Assembly (NCBI GenBank): GCA_037974665.1
Contig: CM075771.1
Location: 41,586,425-41,650,424, forward strand
Origin: Ehretia macrophylla
Lineage: Eukaryota > Streptophyta > Magnoliopsida > Boraginales > Ehretiaceae
DNA: 64,000 bases
Direction of reading: 5' to 3'
Both the position numbers and the translations under genes were made by a program. Every line of letters starts with the position of its first letter. Position 1 is the stretch's first letter. Shown here piece by piece: positions 20,184-33,720 of this stretch. The notes below the pieces were generated by a model, which saw only the letters and a program-made list of their open reading frames with translations, searched no databases and was not told the DNA's origin.

Positions 20184-22163
20184 TTGATTCGTAAAGAGTT
20201 ACGCGGTGCACAACATACCATTGGAAAGCTCTCCGGGAGCTCTACGACGGGGACACCCAACCTTCTCGGCCGTGCCTGTTTTTGGCACCCAAAATCGAAT
20301 GTTTCCATTAGTTTCGGGACACTTTTCTTCTTTTGCGTTGTTTTTTTGACTCGGATCGTACGTCATGAGCCGCGAAAAGGACGACAACCTAATCCATCAC
20401 ATTTCTATTAACGAATCACACGGCACCTTGAGCAAGACAACTTCACTTCACGTAGAGGCTGGGCCCGCAAACAAAGGGCGTAGGGCTTGTGACCAGGTAT
20501 CCATCGCTCCGGTGCCTATAACATTTGATCCGTAAGGAGTTACGCAGCGCACAGTATACCGTTAGAAAGCTCTCCGAGAGCTCTACGATGAGGGCACCAA
20601 GCCTGCTCGGCTGCGCCTATTTTTGGAGACCAAAATCGAACATTTTCATCACTTTTGGGACACTTATCTTCTTTTGCACAATTTTTTTTTCCTAGATCGT
20701 ACGTTGTGAAACGCGAAAAGGACGACAACCTAATCCATTACATTTCTATTACCGAATTCCTTGGCACCTTGGGCAAGACAACTTGACTTCACGTAGAGGC
20801 TAGGCCCTCAAATCGAGGACGTGGGGCTTGTGACCAGGTATCCTTCGCTCCGGTGCCTATAACTTTTGATCCGTAAGGAGTTTCGCGGTGCACACCATAC
20901 TATTGGAATGCTCTCTGAGTGTACTACGACGGGGGCACCAAGCATGCTTGGCTGCGCCTATTTTCGGAGCAAAAAATTGAACGTTTTCATCAGTTTTGGG
21001 ACACTTATCATCTATTGCGCAGTTTTTTTCATCCCAGATCGTACGTCGTGAGCCACGAAAAGGACGACAACCAAATCTATCACATTCCTATTCCCGAATC
21101 ACACGAAACTTTGGGCAAGACAACTTCACTTCACATAGAGGCTGGGCCCTCAAACTGAGGGTGTGGGGCATGTGACCATGTATCCGTTGCTTTGGTGACT
21201 ATAACTTTTGATCCGTAAGGAGTTATGCGGCGCACATCATACTGTTGGAAAGCTCTCCGAGAGCTCTACAATGGGGGCAGCAAGCTTGCTCGGCTGCACC
21301 TATTTTCAGAGCCCAAAATCGAACGTTTTCATAAGTTTCGCTACATTTTTCTTCTTTTGCGTTGCATTTTCGTCCCGGATCGTAAGTCGTGAGCCGCGAA
21401 AAGGTACCTTGGGCAAGACAACTTTACTTCACATAGCGGTTGGGTCCGCAAACCGAGGGCGTGGGGCTTGTGACCAGGTATCCGTCACTCCTTGGCCTAT
21501 AACTTTTTATCCGTAAGGAGTTACGCGGCGCACAGCATACCGTTGGAAATCTCTTCGAGAGCTCTACGACTGCGCTTGTTTTCGAAGCCCAAAATCGAAT
21601 GATTTTATTACTTTTGCGGTACTTTTCTTCTTTTTGCTATTTTTCTGACCCGGATCGTACGTCATGAGCCGGGAAAAGGACGACAACCTAATCTATCACA
21701 TTTCTATTACCGAATCACACGTCACCTTAGGAAAGACAACTTCACTTCACGTAGAGGCTGGGCCCCTAAAAAGAGGGCGTGGGGCTTGTGACCAGGTATC
21801 TCTCGCTTCGGTGCCGATAACTTTTGATCCGTAACGAGTTATGCGGCGCATAGCATACCGTTGAAAAGCTCTCCGAGAGCTCTACGATGGGGGCAAAAGC
21901 CTGCTCGGCTGCGCCTATTTTTGGAGCCCAAAATTGAACGTTTTTATCACTTTCGGGACACTTATCTTCTTTTGCGCAGGTTTTTCATCCCGGATCGTAC
22001 GTCGCGAGCCGCGAAATGGACAAAAACCTAATCCATCACATTTCTATTAACGAATTACACGGCACCTTGGGCAAGACAACGTCACTTCACGTAGAGGCTG
22101 GGCCCGTAAACCGAGGGCGTAGGGCTTGTAACCAGGTATCCGTCGCTCCAGTGCCTATAACTT
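20184..22163. repeat. Higher-order unit of six satellite monomers, copy 1
   Basis: Monomer starts are 20184, 20525, 20866, 21208, 21507 and 21824. The fourth monomer has lost 43 bp and the fifth 22 bp. It pairs position by position with 22164-24188. Confidence 0.7.
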
Positions 22164-24188
22164 TTGATTCGTAAAGAGTTACGCGGTGCACAACATACAG
22201 TTGGAAAGCTCTCCGGGAGCTCAACAGCGGGGGCACCCTGCCTGCTACACTGCGCCTATTTTCGGAGCCCAAAATCGAATGTTTCCATTAGTTTCGGGAC
22301 ACTTTTCCTCTTCTGCGCTATTTTTCCTACCCAGATCGTACGTCGTGAGACGCGAAAAGGACGACAACCTGATCCATCACATTTCTATTAATGAATCACA
22401 CGGCACCTTGAGCAAGAAAACTTCACTTCATGTGGAGGCTGGGCCCGCAAATAGAGGGCATGGGGCTTGTGACCAGGTATCCATTGCTCCAGTGCCCATA
22501 ACTTTTGATCCGTAAGGAGTTACACGGCGCATAGCATAACGTTAGAAAGCTCTCCGAGAGATCTATGATGGTGGCACCAAGCTTACTCAGATGCGCCTGT
22601 TTTCAGAGCACAAAATCGAATGTTTTCATTAGTTTTGGGACATTTCTCATCTTTTGCGCTATTTTTTCGTCCCGGATCGTACGTCGTGAGCCTTGAAAAG
22701 GACGACAACCTAATCTATCACATTTTTATTACCGAATCCCATGGCACCTTGGGCAAGACAACTTGACTTCACGTAGAGGATGGGCCCTCAAACCGAGGGC
22801 GTGGGGCTTGTGACTAGGTATCCTTCGCTCCGGTGCTCATAACTTTTGATCCGTAAGGAGTTACGCGACGCACAGCATAGCGTTGGAAAGCTCTCCGAGA
22901 GCAGTACGATGGGGGCACCAAGCATGCTCGGTTGCAACTATTTTCGGAGCCCAAAATTGAAAGTTTTCATCAGTTTTAGGACACTTATCTTTTTTTGCAC
23001 CATTTTTTTCGTCCAGGATCGTACGTCGTGAGCCACGAAAAGGATGACAGCCTAATCTATCACATTTCTATTCCCGAATCACACGGCACCTTGGGCCAGA
23101 CAACTTCACTTCATGTAGAGGTTGGGCCCTCAAACCGAGGGTGTGGGGCATATGACCAGGTATCCGTCGCTCTGGTGCCTATAACTTTTGATCTGTAAGG
23201 AGTTACGCGGCGCACAACATACCGTTGGAAAGCTCTCCGAGAGCTCTACAATGGGGGTAGCAAGCTTGCTCAGCTGCGCCTGTTTTTCAATCCCAAAATT
23301 GAACGTTTTCATAAGTTTCGCTATACTTATCTTTTTTTGTGCTGTATCTCTGTCCCGGATTGCACGTCGTGAGCCGCGAAAAGGACGACAACCTAATTGA
23401 TCATATTTCTATTACTGAATCGCAAGGCACCTTGAGCAAGACAACTTCACTTCACGTAAAGGCTGGCCCCGCAAACCGAGGGCGTGGGGCTTGTGACCAG
23501 GCATCCGTCGCTCCGGTGCCTATAACTTTTGGTCCGTAAGGAGTTACGCAGCGCACAACATACCGTTGGGCAGCTCTCCGAGAGCTCTATGACTACGCTT
23601 GTTTTTGAAGCCCAAAATCGAATGTTTTCATTACTTTTGGGACACTTTTCTACTTTTGCGCTATTTTTCTGACCCAGATCGTACGTCGTGAGCCGCGAAA
23701 AGGACGACAACCTAATCCATCACATTTCTATTATCAAATCACGCAGTACCTAGGGCAAGACAACCTCACTTCACGTAGAGGCTGGGCTCGCAAACAGAGG
23801 GCGTTGGGCTTGTGAACATGTATCCGTCGCTCCAATGCCTATAACTTTTGATCCGTAAGGAGTTACGCGGCGCACTGCATACCGTTGGAAAGCTCTCCGA
23901 GAGCTCTACGACGAGGGTACCAAGCCTGCTCAGCTTTCCCAATTTTTGAAGCCCTAATTTGAACGTTTTCATCAGTTTCGGGATACTTTTCTTCTTTTGC
24001 GATGTTTTTCCGTCCCGTGTCGTACGTCGTGAGCCGCGAAAAGGACGAAAACCTAATCTATCACATTTCTAGTACAAAATCCCACAGCACCTTGCACAAG
24101 ACAACTTCACTTCACGTAGAGGCTAGGCTTGCAAACAGAGGGCGTAGGACTTGTGACCAGGTATCCGTTGCTCCGGTGCCCATAACTT
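22164..24188. repeat. Higher-order unit of six satellite monomers, copy 2
   Basis: Monomer starts are 22164, 22505, 22846, 23188, 23529 and 23848. It shares diagnostic variants with copy 1: GGAATGTTTCCATTAG-type changes in monomer 1, GTTAGAAAG in monomer 2, an extra T in the poly-T plus TATTCCCGAATC in monomer 3, a CGCTA..ACTT variant in monomer 4, and the same 22-bp deletion in monomer 5. Monomer 6 is the weakest match. Confidence 0.7.
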
Positions 24189-27100
24189 TTGATCCGTAAG
24201 GAGTTACACGGTGCACAGCATACCGTTGGAAAGCTCTTTGAGAGCTTTACGATGGGGGCAGCAAGCCTGCTAAGCTGCGCCTATTTTTGGATCCCGAAAT
24301 CAAACGTTTTCATCAGTTTTGGGACACTTTTCTTCTTTTATATTATTTTTCTATCCCGGATCGTACGTCGTGAGCTGCGAAAAGGACGACAGCCAAATCC
24401 ATCACATTTTTATTACCGAATCCCACGGCACATTGGCCAAGACAATTTCACTTCACGTAGAGGCTGGGCCCTCAAACCGAGGGCGTGGGGCTTGTGACCA
24501 GGTATCCGTCGCTTCGGTGCCTATAACTTTTGATCTGTAAGGAGTTACGCGGCGCACAGCATACCAATGGAAAGCTCTCCGAGAGCTCTACGATGGGGGC
24601 AGCAAGCCTGCTCAGCTGCGCCTTTTTTTGGAGCCTAAAATCGAACATTTTCATAAGTTTCGCTATACTTTTCTTTTTTTGCGCTATTTTTCCGTCCCGG
24701 ATCGTATGTCGTCAGCCGCGAAGTGGACGACAACCTAATCTATCACATTTCAATTATCGAATCACACGGCACCTTTGGCAAGACAACTTCACTTCACGTA
24801 GAGGCTGGGCTCGCGAACCGAGGGCGTGGGGTTTGTAACGAGGTATCCGTCGCTCCGGTGCCTATAACTTTTGATCCGTAAAGAGTTACGCGGCGCACAG
24901 CATATCGTTGGAAAGCTCTCCGGGAGCTCTACAATGGGGGCACCATGCCTGCTTGGCTGTGCCTATTTTCGGAGACCAAAATCGAATGTTTTCAATAGTT
25001 TCGGGACAATTTTCTTCTTCTGCGCTGTTTTTCTGACCCGGATCGTACGACGTGAGCCGCGAAAAGGACGACAACCTAATCCATCACATTTCGATTACCG
25101 AATCCCATAGCACCCTGGGCAAGACAACTTCACTACACGTAGAGGCTGGGCCCGCAAACAGAAGGCGTAGGGCTTGTGACCAGGTATCCATCGCTCCGGT
25201 GCCCATAACTTTTGATCCGTAAGGAGTTACGTAGCGTAGAGCATACCGTTGGAAAGCTCTCCGAGAGCTCTACGATGGTGGCACCAAGCTTGCTCGGCTG
25301 TGCCTATTTTTAGAGCACAAAATAGAACGTTTTCATCAGTTTTAGGACACTTATCTTCTTTTGTGCAGTTTTTTCGTCCTAGATCGTGCGTTATGAGCCG
25401 AGAAAAGGACGACAACCTAATCCATCACATTTCTATTACCGAATCCCATGACACCTTGGGCAAGACAACTTCACTACACGTAAAGGCTGGGCCCGCAAAC
25501 AGAGGGCGTGGGGCTTGTGACCTGGTATCCGTCGCTCCGGTGCTCATAACTTTTGATCCGCAAGGAATTACGCGGCGCACAACATACAGTTGGAAAGTTC
25601 TCCGTGAGCTCTACAACGGGTGCACCAAGCTTGCTCGGCTGCGCCTGTTTTCGAAGCATAAAATCGAACGTTTTCATCAATTTCGAGATACTTTTCTTCT
25701 TTTGCGCAGTTTTTCCATTCTGGATCGTATGTCGTGAGCCGCGAAAAGGACGACAACCGAATCCATCACATTTTTATTAATGAATCCCACGGTACATTGG
25801 GCAAGACAACTTCACTTCACGTTGAGGCTGGGCCCTCAAAACGAGTACGTGGGGCTTGTGACCAGGTATCCGTCGCTCCGGTGCCCATAACTTTTGATCC
25901 GTAAGGAGTTACGCAGCGCACAGCATACCGTTGGAGAGCACTCCGAGAGCTCTACGATGGGGGCACCAAGCATGCTCGGCTATGCCTATTTTTTGAGCCC
26001 AAAATCGAACATTTTCACCAGTTTCGTTACACTTTTCTTCTTTTGCGCTGTTTTTCCATCCCGGATCGTACATCGTGAGCCGCAAAAAGGACGACAACCT
26101 AATCTATCACATTTCTATTATCGAATCCCATGGCACCTTTGTTAAGACAACTTCATTTCACGAAAAGGCTGGGCCCGCAAATCGAGGGCGTAGGGCTTGT
26201 AACCAGGTATCCATCGCTCCGGTGCCGATAACTTTTGATCCATAAAGAGTTACGCGGCACACACATATCATTGGAAAGCTCTCCAGCAGCCCTACGATAG
26301 GGGCACCATGCCTGCTCGGCTACGCCTATTTTTGGAGCCCAAAATGGAATGTTTTCATTAGTTTCGGGAAACTTTTATTCTTTTGCGTTGTATTTTCGAC
26401 CCAGATCGTACGTCGTGAGACGTGAAAACCTAATCCATCACATTTCTATTACCGAATCACATGGCAGCTTGGACAAGACAGCTTCACTTCACATAGAGGC
26501 TGGGCCAGCAAACAGAGGGGGTGGGGCTTGTGACCAGGTATCTGTCGCTCCGGTGCCCATAACGTTTGAGCCATAAGGAGTTATGCGGCGCACAACATAC
26601 CATTGGAAAGCTCTCCAAAAGCTCTATGACGGGGGCACGAAGCCTGCTTGGCTACGCCAATCTTTGGAGCCCAAAATTGAATATTTTCATCAGTTTCGGG
26701 ACACTTTTCTTCTTTTGCGCATTTTTTCCGTCCCGGATCGTACGCTGTGAGCTGCAAAAAGGACGACAACCAAATCCATCAAATTTCTATTACCGAATCC
26801 CATGACACCTGGGGCAAGACAACTTCACTCACGTAGAGGCTGGGCCTGCAAACAGAGGGCGTAAGGCTTGTGACCAGGTATCCGTTGCTTCGGTGACCAT
26901 AACTTTTGATCTGTAAGGAGTTACGCGGCGCACAGCATACCGTTGGAAAGCTCTCCAAGAGCTCTACAACGGGGGCCCCAAGCGTGCTAGGCTGTGCCTA
27001 TTTTCGAAGCCCAAAATTGAAAATTTTCATCAGTTTCGGGATACTTTTCTTCTTTTGCGGAGTTTTTCCGTCTCGGATCGTATGTCGTGAGCCGCGAAAA

Positions 27101-28610
27101 GGACAACAATCTAATCCATCACATTTCTATTACCGAATCATATGGCACCTTGGGCAAGACAACTTCACTTCACGTAGAGGCTGGGCCTACAAACAGAGGG
27201 CGTGGGGCTTGTGACTAGGTATCAGTCGCTCCGGTGCCCATAATTTTTGATCCGTAAGGAGTTACGTGGCACACAGCATACCGTTGGAAAGCTCTCTGAG
27301 AGCTCTACGACGAGGGTACCTAGCCTGCTCAGCTGCGCATATTTTTGGAGCCCAAAATTGAATGTTTTCTTCAGTTTTGGGACACATATCTTCTTTTGTG
27401 CAGTTTTTACGTCTCGGATTGTACGCCGTGAGCCGCGAAAAGGACGACAACCTAATCCATCACATTTCTATTACCGAATCCCATGGGACCTTGGGCAAGA
27501 CAACTTCACTTCACATAGAGGCTGGGCCCGCAAATAGAGGGCGTAGGGCTTATGACCAGGTATCAGTCGCTTCGATGCTCATAATTTTGATCCGTAAGGA
27601 TTTAAGCGGCGCACAGCATACCGTTGGAAAGCTCTCCGAGAGCTCTACAACGGGGGCACCAAGCGTGCTTGGCTGCGCCTGTTTTCGGAGCACAAAATCA
27701 AATATTTTCATCAGTTTTTGGATACTTTTCTTCTTTTGAGCAGTTTTTCCGTCTCGGATCGTACGTCATAACCCGTGAAAAGGACGACAACCTAATCCAT
27801 CACATTTCTATTACCGAATCTCACGGCACCTTGGGCAAGACAACTTCCCTTCACGTCGAGGCTGAGCCTGCAAACAGAGGGCGTGGGGCTTGTGACTAGG
27901 TATCCGTCACTCTGATGCCCATAACTATTGATCCGTAAGGAGTTAGGCGGCGCACAGCCTACCGTTGGAAAGCTCTCCGAGAGCTCTACGACGAGGGAAA
28001 AAAAGCATGCTCGACTGTGCCTATTTTTGGAGCCCGAAATCAAACATTTTCATCAATTTCGGGACACTTTTCTTGTTTTGCGCTATTTTTCTGTCCGAGA
28101 TCGTACGTCGTGAGCCGCAAAAAGGACGACAACCTAATCCTTCACATTTTTATTGCCGAATCCCACGGCACATTGGGCAAGACAACTTCACTTCATGTAG
28201 AGGCTGGGCCCTCAAACCGAGTGCGTGGGGCTTATGACCAGGTATCCGTCGCTCCGGTGCCCACAACTTTTGATCCGTAAGGAGTTACGCGGCGCAGAGC
28301 ATACCGTTGGAAAGCTCTCCGAGAGGTCTACGACGGGGGCAAAAAGCATGCTCGGCTGTGCCTATTTTTGGAGCCCAAAATCGAACATTTTCATCAGTTT
28401 CGGGAGACTTTTCTTCTTTTGCGCTGTTTTTTCGTCCCGTATCATACGTCGTGAGCCGCAAAAAGAACGACAACCTAATCCATCACATTTCTATTACCGA
28501 ATCCTATGGCACCTTGGGCAAGATAACTTCACTTCACGTAGAGGCTAGTTCTACAAACAAAGGGCGTGGGACATGTGACCAGGTATCCGTTGCTCCGGTT
28601 CCCTTAACTT

Positions 28611-29293
28611 TTGATCCATAAGGAGTTACGCGGCGCACAACATACCGTTGGAAAGCACTCTGAGAGCTCGACGACGTGGATACCTAGCCTGCTTGGCTGC
28701 GCCTATTTTCTGAGCCTAAAATCGAACATTTTCAATAGTTTTGGGATACTTTTATTCTTTTACGCTATTTTTCCGTCTCGAATCGTACGTCGTAAGCTGC
28801 GAAAAGTGACGACATCCTATTCCATCACATTTCTATTACCGAATCATATGGCACCTTGGGCAAGACAACTTTTCTTCACGTAGAGGCTTGGTCCGCAAAC
28901 AAAGGACTTGGGGCTTGTGACCAGGTATCCGTCGCTCCGGTGCCCATAACTTTTGCACCGTAAGGAGTTATGCGGTGCACAGCATACTGTTGGAAAGCAC
29001 TCTGAGACCTTTACGATGGGGGCACCTAGTCTGCTCGGTTGCGCCTATTTTCGATGCCTAAAATTGAACATTTTCATAAGTTTTGGGACACTTTTCGTCT
29101 TTTGCGCTATTTTTCCATCCCAGATCATACGTCGTGAACCGCGAAAAGGACGACAACCTAATCCATCACATTTCTATTACCGAATCACACAGCACCTTGG
29201 GCAAGACAACTTCACTTCACGTAGAGGCTGGGCCCGCAAACAGAGGGTGTGGGGCTTGTGACCAGGTATCCGTTGCTCCGGTGCCCTTAACTT
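28611..29293. repeat. Two-monomer satellite duplication, copy 1
   Basis: The first monomer carries GAAAAGTGACGACATCCTAT and GACAACTTTTCTTCACG, the second begins TTGCACCGTAAGG instead of TTGATCCGTAAGG. The same pair of variants recurs exactly 683 bp later. Confidence 0.85.
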
Positions 29294-29976
29294 TTGATTC
29301 GTAAAGAGTTTCGCAGCGCACAACATACCGTTTGAAAGCTCTCTGAGAGCTCGACGACGAGGGCACCTAGCCTGCTCGGCGGCGCCTATTTTCTGAGCCT
29401 AAAATCGAACATTTTCATCACTTTCGGGATACTTTTCTTCTTTTACTCTGCTTTTCCATCTCGGATCGTACGTCGTGAGCCGCGAAAAGTGACGACATCC
29501 TATTCCATCATATTTCTATTACCGAATCATATGGCACTTTGGGCAAGACAACTTTTCTTCACGTAGAGGCTGGGCCCGCAAACAAAGGGTGTAGGGCTTG
29601 TGACCAGGTATCCGTCGCTCCGGTGCCCATAACTTTTGCAACGTAAGGAGTTACGCGACGCACAACATACTATTGGAAAGCAATCTGAGACCTCTACGAT
29701 GGGGGCACCTAGCCTGCTCGGTTGCGCCTATTTTCGAAGCCTAAAACCGAACATTTTCATCAGTTTTGGGACACTTTTTGTCTTTTGTGCTGTTTTTCCA
29801 TCCCGGATCATACGTCGTGAGCCGTAAAAAGGACGACAACCTAATCCATCACATTTTTATTACCGAATTAAACGGCACCTTGGGCAAGACAACTTCACTT
29901 CACGTAGTGGCTGGGCCCGCAAATAGAGGGTGTGGGGCTTGTGACATGGTATCCGTTGCTTCGGTGCCCATAACTT
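29294..29976. repeat. Two-monomer satellite duplication, copy 2
   Basis: Repeats the GTGACGACATCCTATTCCAT and ACAACTTTTCTTCACG variants, and the TTGCAACGTAAGG start of the second monomer. Both copies are 683 bp, twice the monomer. Confidence 0.85.
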
Positions 29977-32059
29977 TTGATCCATAAAGAGTAACGCGGC
30001 GCACAACATACCGTTGGAAAGCTCTCCGAGAGCTCTACGACGGGGGCACGAAGCCTGCTCGGCTACGCCTATTTTCGGAGTCCAAAATTGAATGTTTTCA
30101 TCAGTTTCGGGACACTTTTCTTCTTTTGCGCAGTTTTTCCATCCCAGATCGTACGTCGTGAGCCACGAAAAGGACAACAACCTAATCTATCACATTTCTA
30201 TTACTGAACCACACGACACCTTCAACAAGACAACTTCACTTCATATAGAGGCTGGGCCCTCAAACCGAGAGTGTGGGGCTTGTGACCAGGTATCCATTGC
30301 TCTGGTGCGTATAACTTTTGATCCATATGAAGTTACGCGGCTCACAGTATACCGTTAGAATGCACTCCGAGAGCTCTACGACGGGGCTAGCAAGCCTGCT
30401 CGGCTGTGCCTATTTTCGGAGCCCAAAATTGAACGATTTCATAAGTTTCGCTACACTTTTCTTCTTTTGCGCTGTTTTTCAGTCTCGGATCGTACGTCAT
30501 GAGCCGCAAAAAGAAAGACAACCTAATTTATCACATTTCTATTATCGAATCCCATGGCACCTTGGACAAGACATCTGTACTTCACGTAGAGGCTGGGCCG
30601 ACAAACTAAGGGCATGGGGGTTGTGACTAGGTATCCGTCGCTCCGGTGCCTATAACTTTTGATTTGTAAGGAGTTACGCGGCGCATAGCATACCGTTGGA
30701 AAGCTCTCCGAGAGGTCTATGTCGGAGGCACCAAGCCTGCTCGGCTGCGCCTATTTTCGGAGCCCAAACTCGAATGTTTTCATTAGTTTCGGGATACTTA
30801 TCTTCTTTTGCGCTATTTTTTCGACCCAGATCGTACGTCGTGAGCTGCAAAAAGGACGACAACCTAATCTATCACATTTCTATTACCAAATCATATGGCA
30901 CCTTGGGCAAGACAACTTCACTTCACATAGAGGCTGGGCCTGCAAACCGAGGGCGTGGGGCTTGTGACCAGGTATCCGTTGCTCCAGTGCCAATAACTTT
31001 TGATCCGTAAGGAGTTACGCGGCGCACAGCATATTGTTGGAAAGCTCTCTGAGAGCTCTACGACGAGGGAACAAAGCCTGCTTAGTTGTGCCTATTTTCT
31101 GAGCCCAAAATTGAACGTTTTCAAAAGTTTAGCTACGCTTTTCGTCTTTTGCGCTGTTTTTCTGTCCTGGATCGTACGTCGTGAGCCACGAAAAGGACGA
31201 CAACCTAATCTATCACATTTCTATTATTGAATCCCATGGCACCTTGGGCAAGACAATTTCACTTCACGTAGAAGCTGGGCCTGCAAACCGAGGGCGTGGG
31301 GCTTGTGACCAGGTATCCGTCGCTCCGGTGCCTATAAGTTTTGATCCGTAAAGACTTACGCGGTGCATAGCATATCGTTGGAAAGCTCTCCGAGAGCTCT
31401 ACGATAGGGGCACCAAGCCTGCTCGACTGTTCCTATTTTCGGAGCCCAAAATTGAATGTTTTCATTAGTTTTGGGACACTTTTTTTCTTTTGCGCTATTT
31501 TTCTGACTCGGATCGTACATCGTGAGTCGCGAAAAAGACGACAACCTAATCCATCACATTTTTATTACCGAATCACAGTGCAACTTGGGCAAGACAACTT
31601 CACTTCACGTAGAGGTTGGGCCCGTAAACCGGCGGCGTGGGGCTTGTGACCAGGTATCCGTCGCTCCGGTGCCTATAACTTTTGATTTGTAAGGAGTTAC
31701 GCGGCGCATAGCATACCGTTTGAAGGGCTCTCCGAGAGCTCTACGATAGGGGCACCAAGCCTGCTCGGCTGCGCCTGTTTTCGAAGCCCAAAATTGAATG
31801 TTTTCATTAGTTTCGAGACACTTTTCTTCTTTTGTGCTATTTTTCTTACCCGGATCGTACGTCGTGAGCTGCGAAAAGGACGACAATCTAATTCATCACA
31901 TTTATATTTTCGAATCATATGGCACCTTGGGCAAGACAACTTCACTTCACGTAGAGGCTGGGCCCACAAAAAAGGGGCGTGGGGCTTGTGACCAGGTATC
32001 CGTCGCTTCGGTGCCCATAACTTTTGGTCTGTGAGGAGTTACACGTCAGACTGCATACT

Positions 32060-32064
32060 GTTGG
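32060..32064. repeat. TSD of LTR1 (left)
   Basis: GTTGG, part of the satellite block CCGTTGGAAAG, repeated exactly at 35629-35633. Confidence 0.9.
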
Positions 32065-32310
32065 TGTGAGGCCCGACCTCGATTTACGTGTGATACCTCA
32101 TTTCGTGTGTCCTAACTTAGATTTACGTGCCTTGACCTAGGTTTAAGAATTGTGTTTCATTTTGTGTGCCTTGCATTGAATTACGTGCATACATTTAGGG
32201 TTGCGTGCATTTACTTGGAAAACATGCATTTGTCTCGCAGTTCCTGCCTTGTCTCGTAGTGCGTGTCCTAAACCTAGGAAAGCGTGCCCACACGTTAATC
32301 AAGAAAGCAT
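32065..32310. repeat. Degenerate ~20-bp CGTGC repeats in LTR1
   Basis: Units such as TTTACGTGCCTTGACCTAG, GAATTACGTGCATAC and GGGTTGCGTGCATTTAC recur about every 20-25 bp with heavy drift. The same domain is roughly twice as long in LTR2 and LTR3. Confidence 0.75.
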
Positions 32311-33339
32311 CTTACACGAAACACTAGATCATTAATTAATCCTACAAACTCCACTAACTAATATTAAATTGCTAATTCAACCCACTAGAAGACAAAATCT
32401 CACAAAAAGCTAGACATTCTTTATTCCTTATTCCTTATTCTTTGCATATCCCAAAAACACAATTAAAATATTGCTCAACCAAGACAAAAAATTCAGATTC
32501 TTGCAATGCCTTGGCCGACTACCTTGTGTGCATTGTGCTTGCTTTGCATAATTCAAATTAAACCTAGACAATTCTTTGACAATTCTATGACACAAAGCAA
32601 TAAAAAAAATTAGCTCAAAACCCTCCTCAAAGCTCCAATTCTCGACATAAGCTCCTTGCCCATGCTAGACACTTCAAATGATGCTTCTTGAAGACATAAA
32701 ATCTGAATTTGCAAAGCTCAAGGCCGACATATGCTTCAAACATTTGCAAGGCTTTTATTTTTCTTTCATTTTCTCTCATTTCCTCTCATTCTTCTCTCTC
32801 TTTCTCGGCTTTGGCTGAGTTTCTACACTCCATAGCTCATCTTCATAACTCCATGGTTCATCAAGGCAAGCAAGAAGCTAGGGAGCTCGACTAAGCAAGC
32901 TAGGTTGCAAGAAATACACATGAAAGCTCTTTGAACCTCCATTTCGGCTTAGATGAGTTTTCTAGCTTCCATTTCTTTTCTTCTTGTTCTAACCACATGC
33001 ACCTACTAAGAACTTGGTCACTAAGCTAGGAAATTAGAGAAAATTGAGTGGTGTCTCGGCTAAGCAAGGAAAAGAGTCAACCTTGTGCAACCATCAAGAG
33101 TCTTGTCCATCTTCTTGTTGTTTTGCTAAGGTGAGGGCTAAAACTTCTTGAAAATCTTTCAAAAAATCCCATGCATGCCCTTAAATGTCTATCTTTACTT
33201 CTGTACTTGAGATATATGTGTGTTCATGAGCTTTTATAAACATGCATGGCAAGATTCTTGGCTAGAATGTGATGATAGATGAAATCGTGTATGTGACAGC
33301 CTTCTGGCTTGTTGGTGCGAGGTGAATTTGGCAAGGTAA

Positions 33340-33720
33340 AAGATGTTTTAAATGCATGAAAATTGGTAGGTTTCTAGTTTTGCCAGTTCTGAACACTTTT
33401 CACAGAAATAGGCCAAAGCTAATTTTGATTCTACGGTCCTCAAAATGACTAATTACCAAAATGTGTGCAAATCTGGAAAATCTGGAAAAATGAAGCAGGT
33501 TTTGGCAGATTCACTGACCTTGTAGAATGAATCATTTTTAACTTAGTAATTGACATCAAAAATGCATGAAATTTGGTATGCTGCTAGATTTTTGCAGTTC
33601 TGGACATTTTTATCAGAAATGGACCAAGGCTAAATCTGAACCTAAGGCCCTAAAAAACGACAAGAATTGAAATGTGTGCAAATCTGGACAGTTTTGTGTA
33701 GCCTCACTGTTTTGGCTATA
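33340..33720. repeat. Imperfect ~200-bp tandem duplication inside LTR1
   Basis: Both halves contain ATGCATGAAA.TTGGTA, TTTTGCCAGTTCTG/TTTTGCAGTTCTG, CAGAAAT.G.CCAA.GCTAA, AATGTGTGCAAATCTGGA and a CACTG block. The corresponding segments in LTR2 (about 51445-51800) and LTR3 (about 58490-58860) show the same two halves, so the duplication predates the spread of the family. Confidence 0.75.

Larger units (their letters stand above)
18583..32064. repeat. 341-bp satellite array, block I (~40 monomers)
   Basis: Head-to-tail monomers of about 341 bp. Successive starts of the landmark GATCCGTAAGGAGTTACG fall at 19502, 19843, 20184, 20525, 20866, 21208 (counted from the preceding TT). Landmarks in order are the start block, a hairpin AGCTCTCCGAGAGCT, CCCAAAATCGAA, a pyrimidine-rich tract, GGATCGTACGTCGTGAGC, AAGGACGACAACCTAATCC, TTGGGCAAGACAACTTCAC and GAGGCTGGGCCCGCAAACAG. 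The two left-edge monomers (18583-19160) are visibly more diverged. Deletion variants include a 43-bp loss near 21398 and a 22-bp loss near 21565 and 23590. The monomer has no resemblance to a gene family I know. Its length is close to two nucleosome repeats, common for plant satellites. Confidence 0.97.

Noticed and set aside
32709-32894. Small open frame shared by LTR1, LTR2 (about 50796) and LTR3 (about 59289-59519)
   Set aside because: It lies in a TC-rich stretch, differs in length and register between copies, and has no recognisable domain. Simple-sequence bias explains it.
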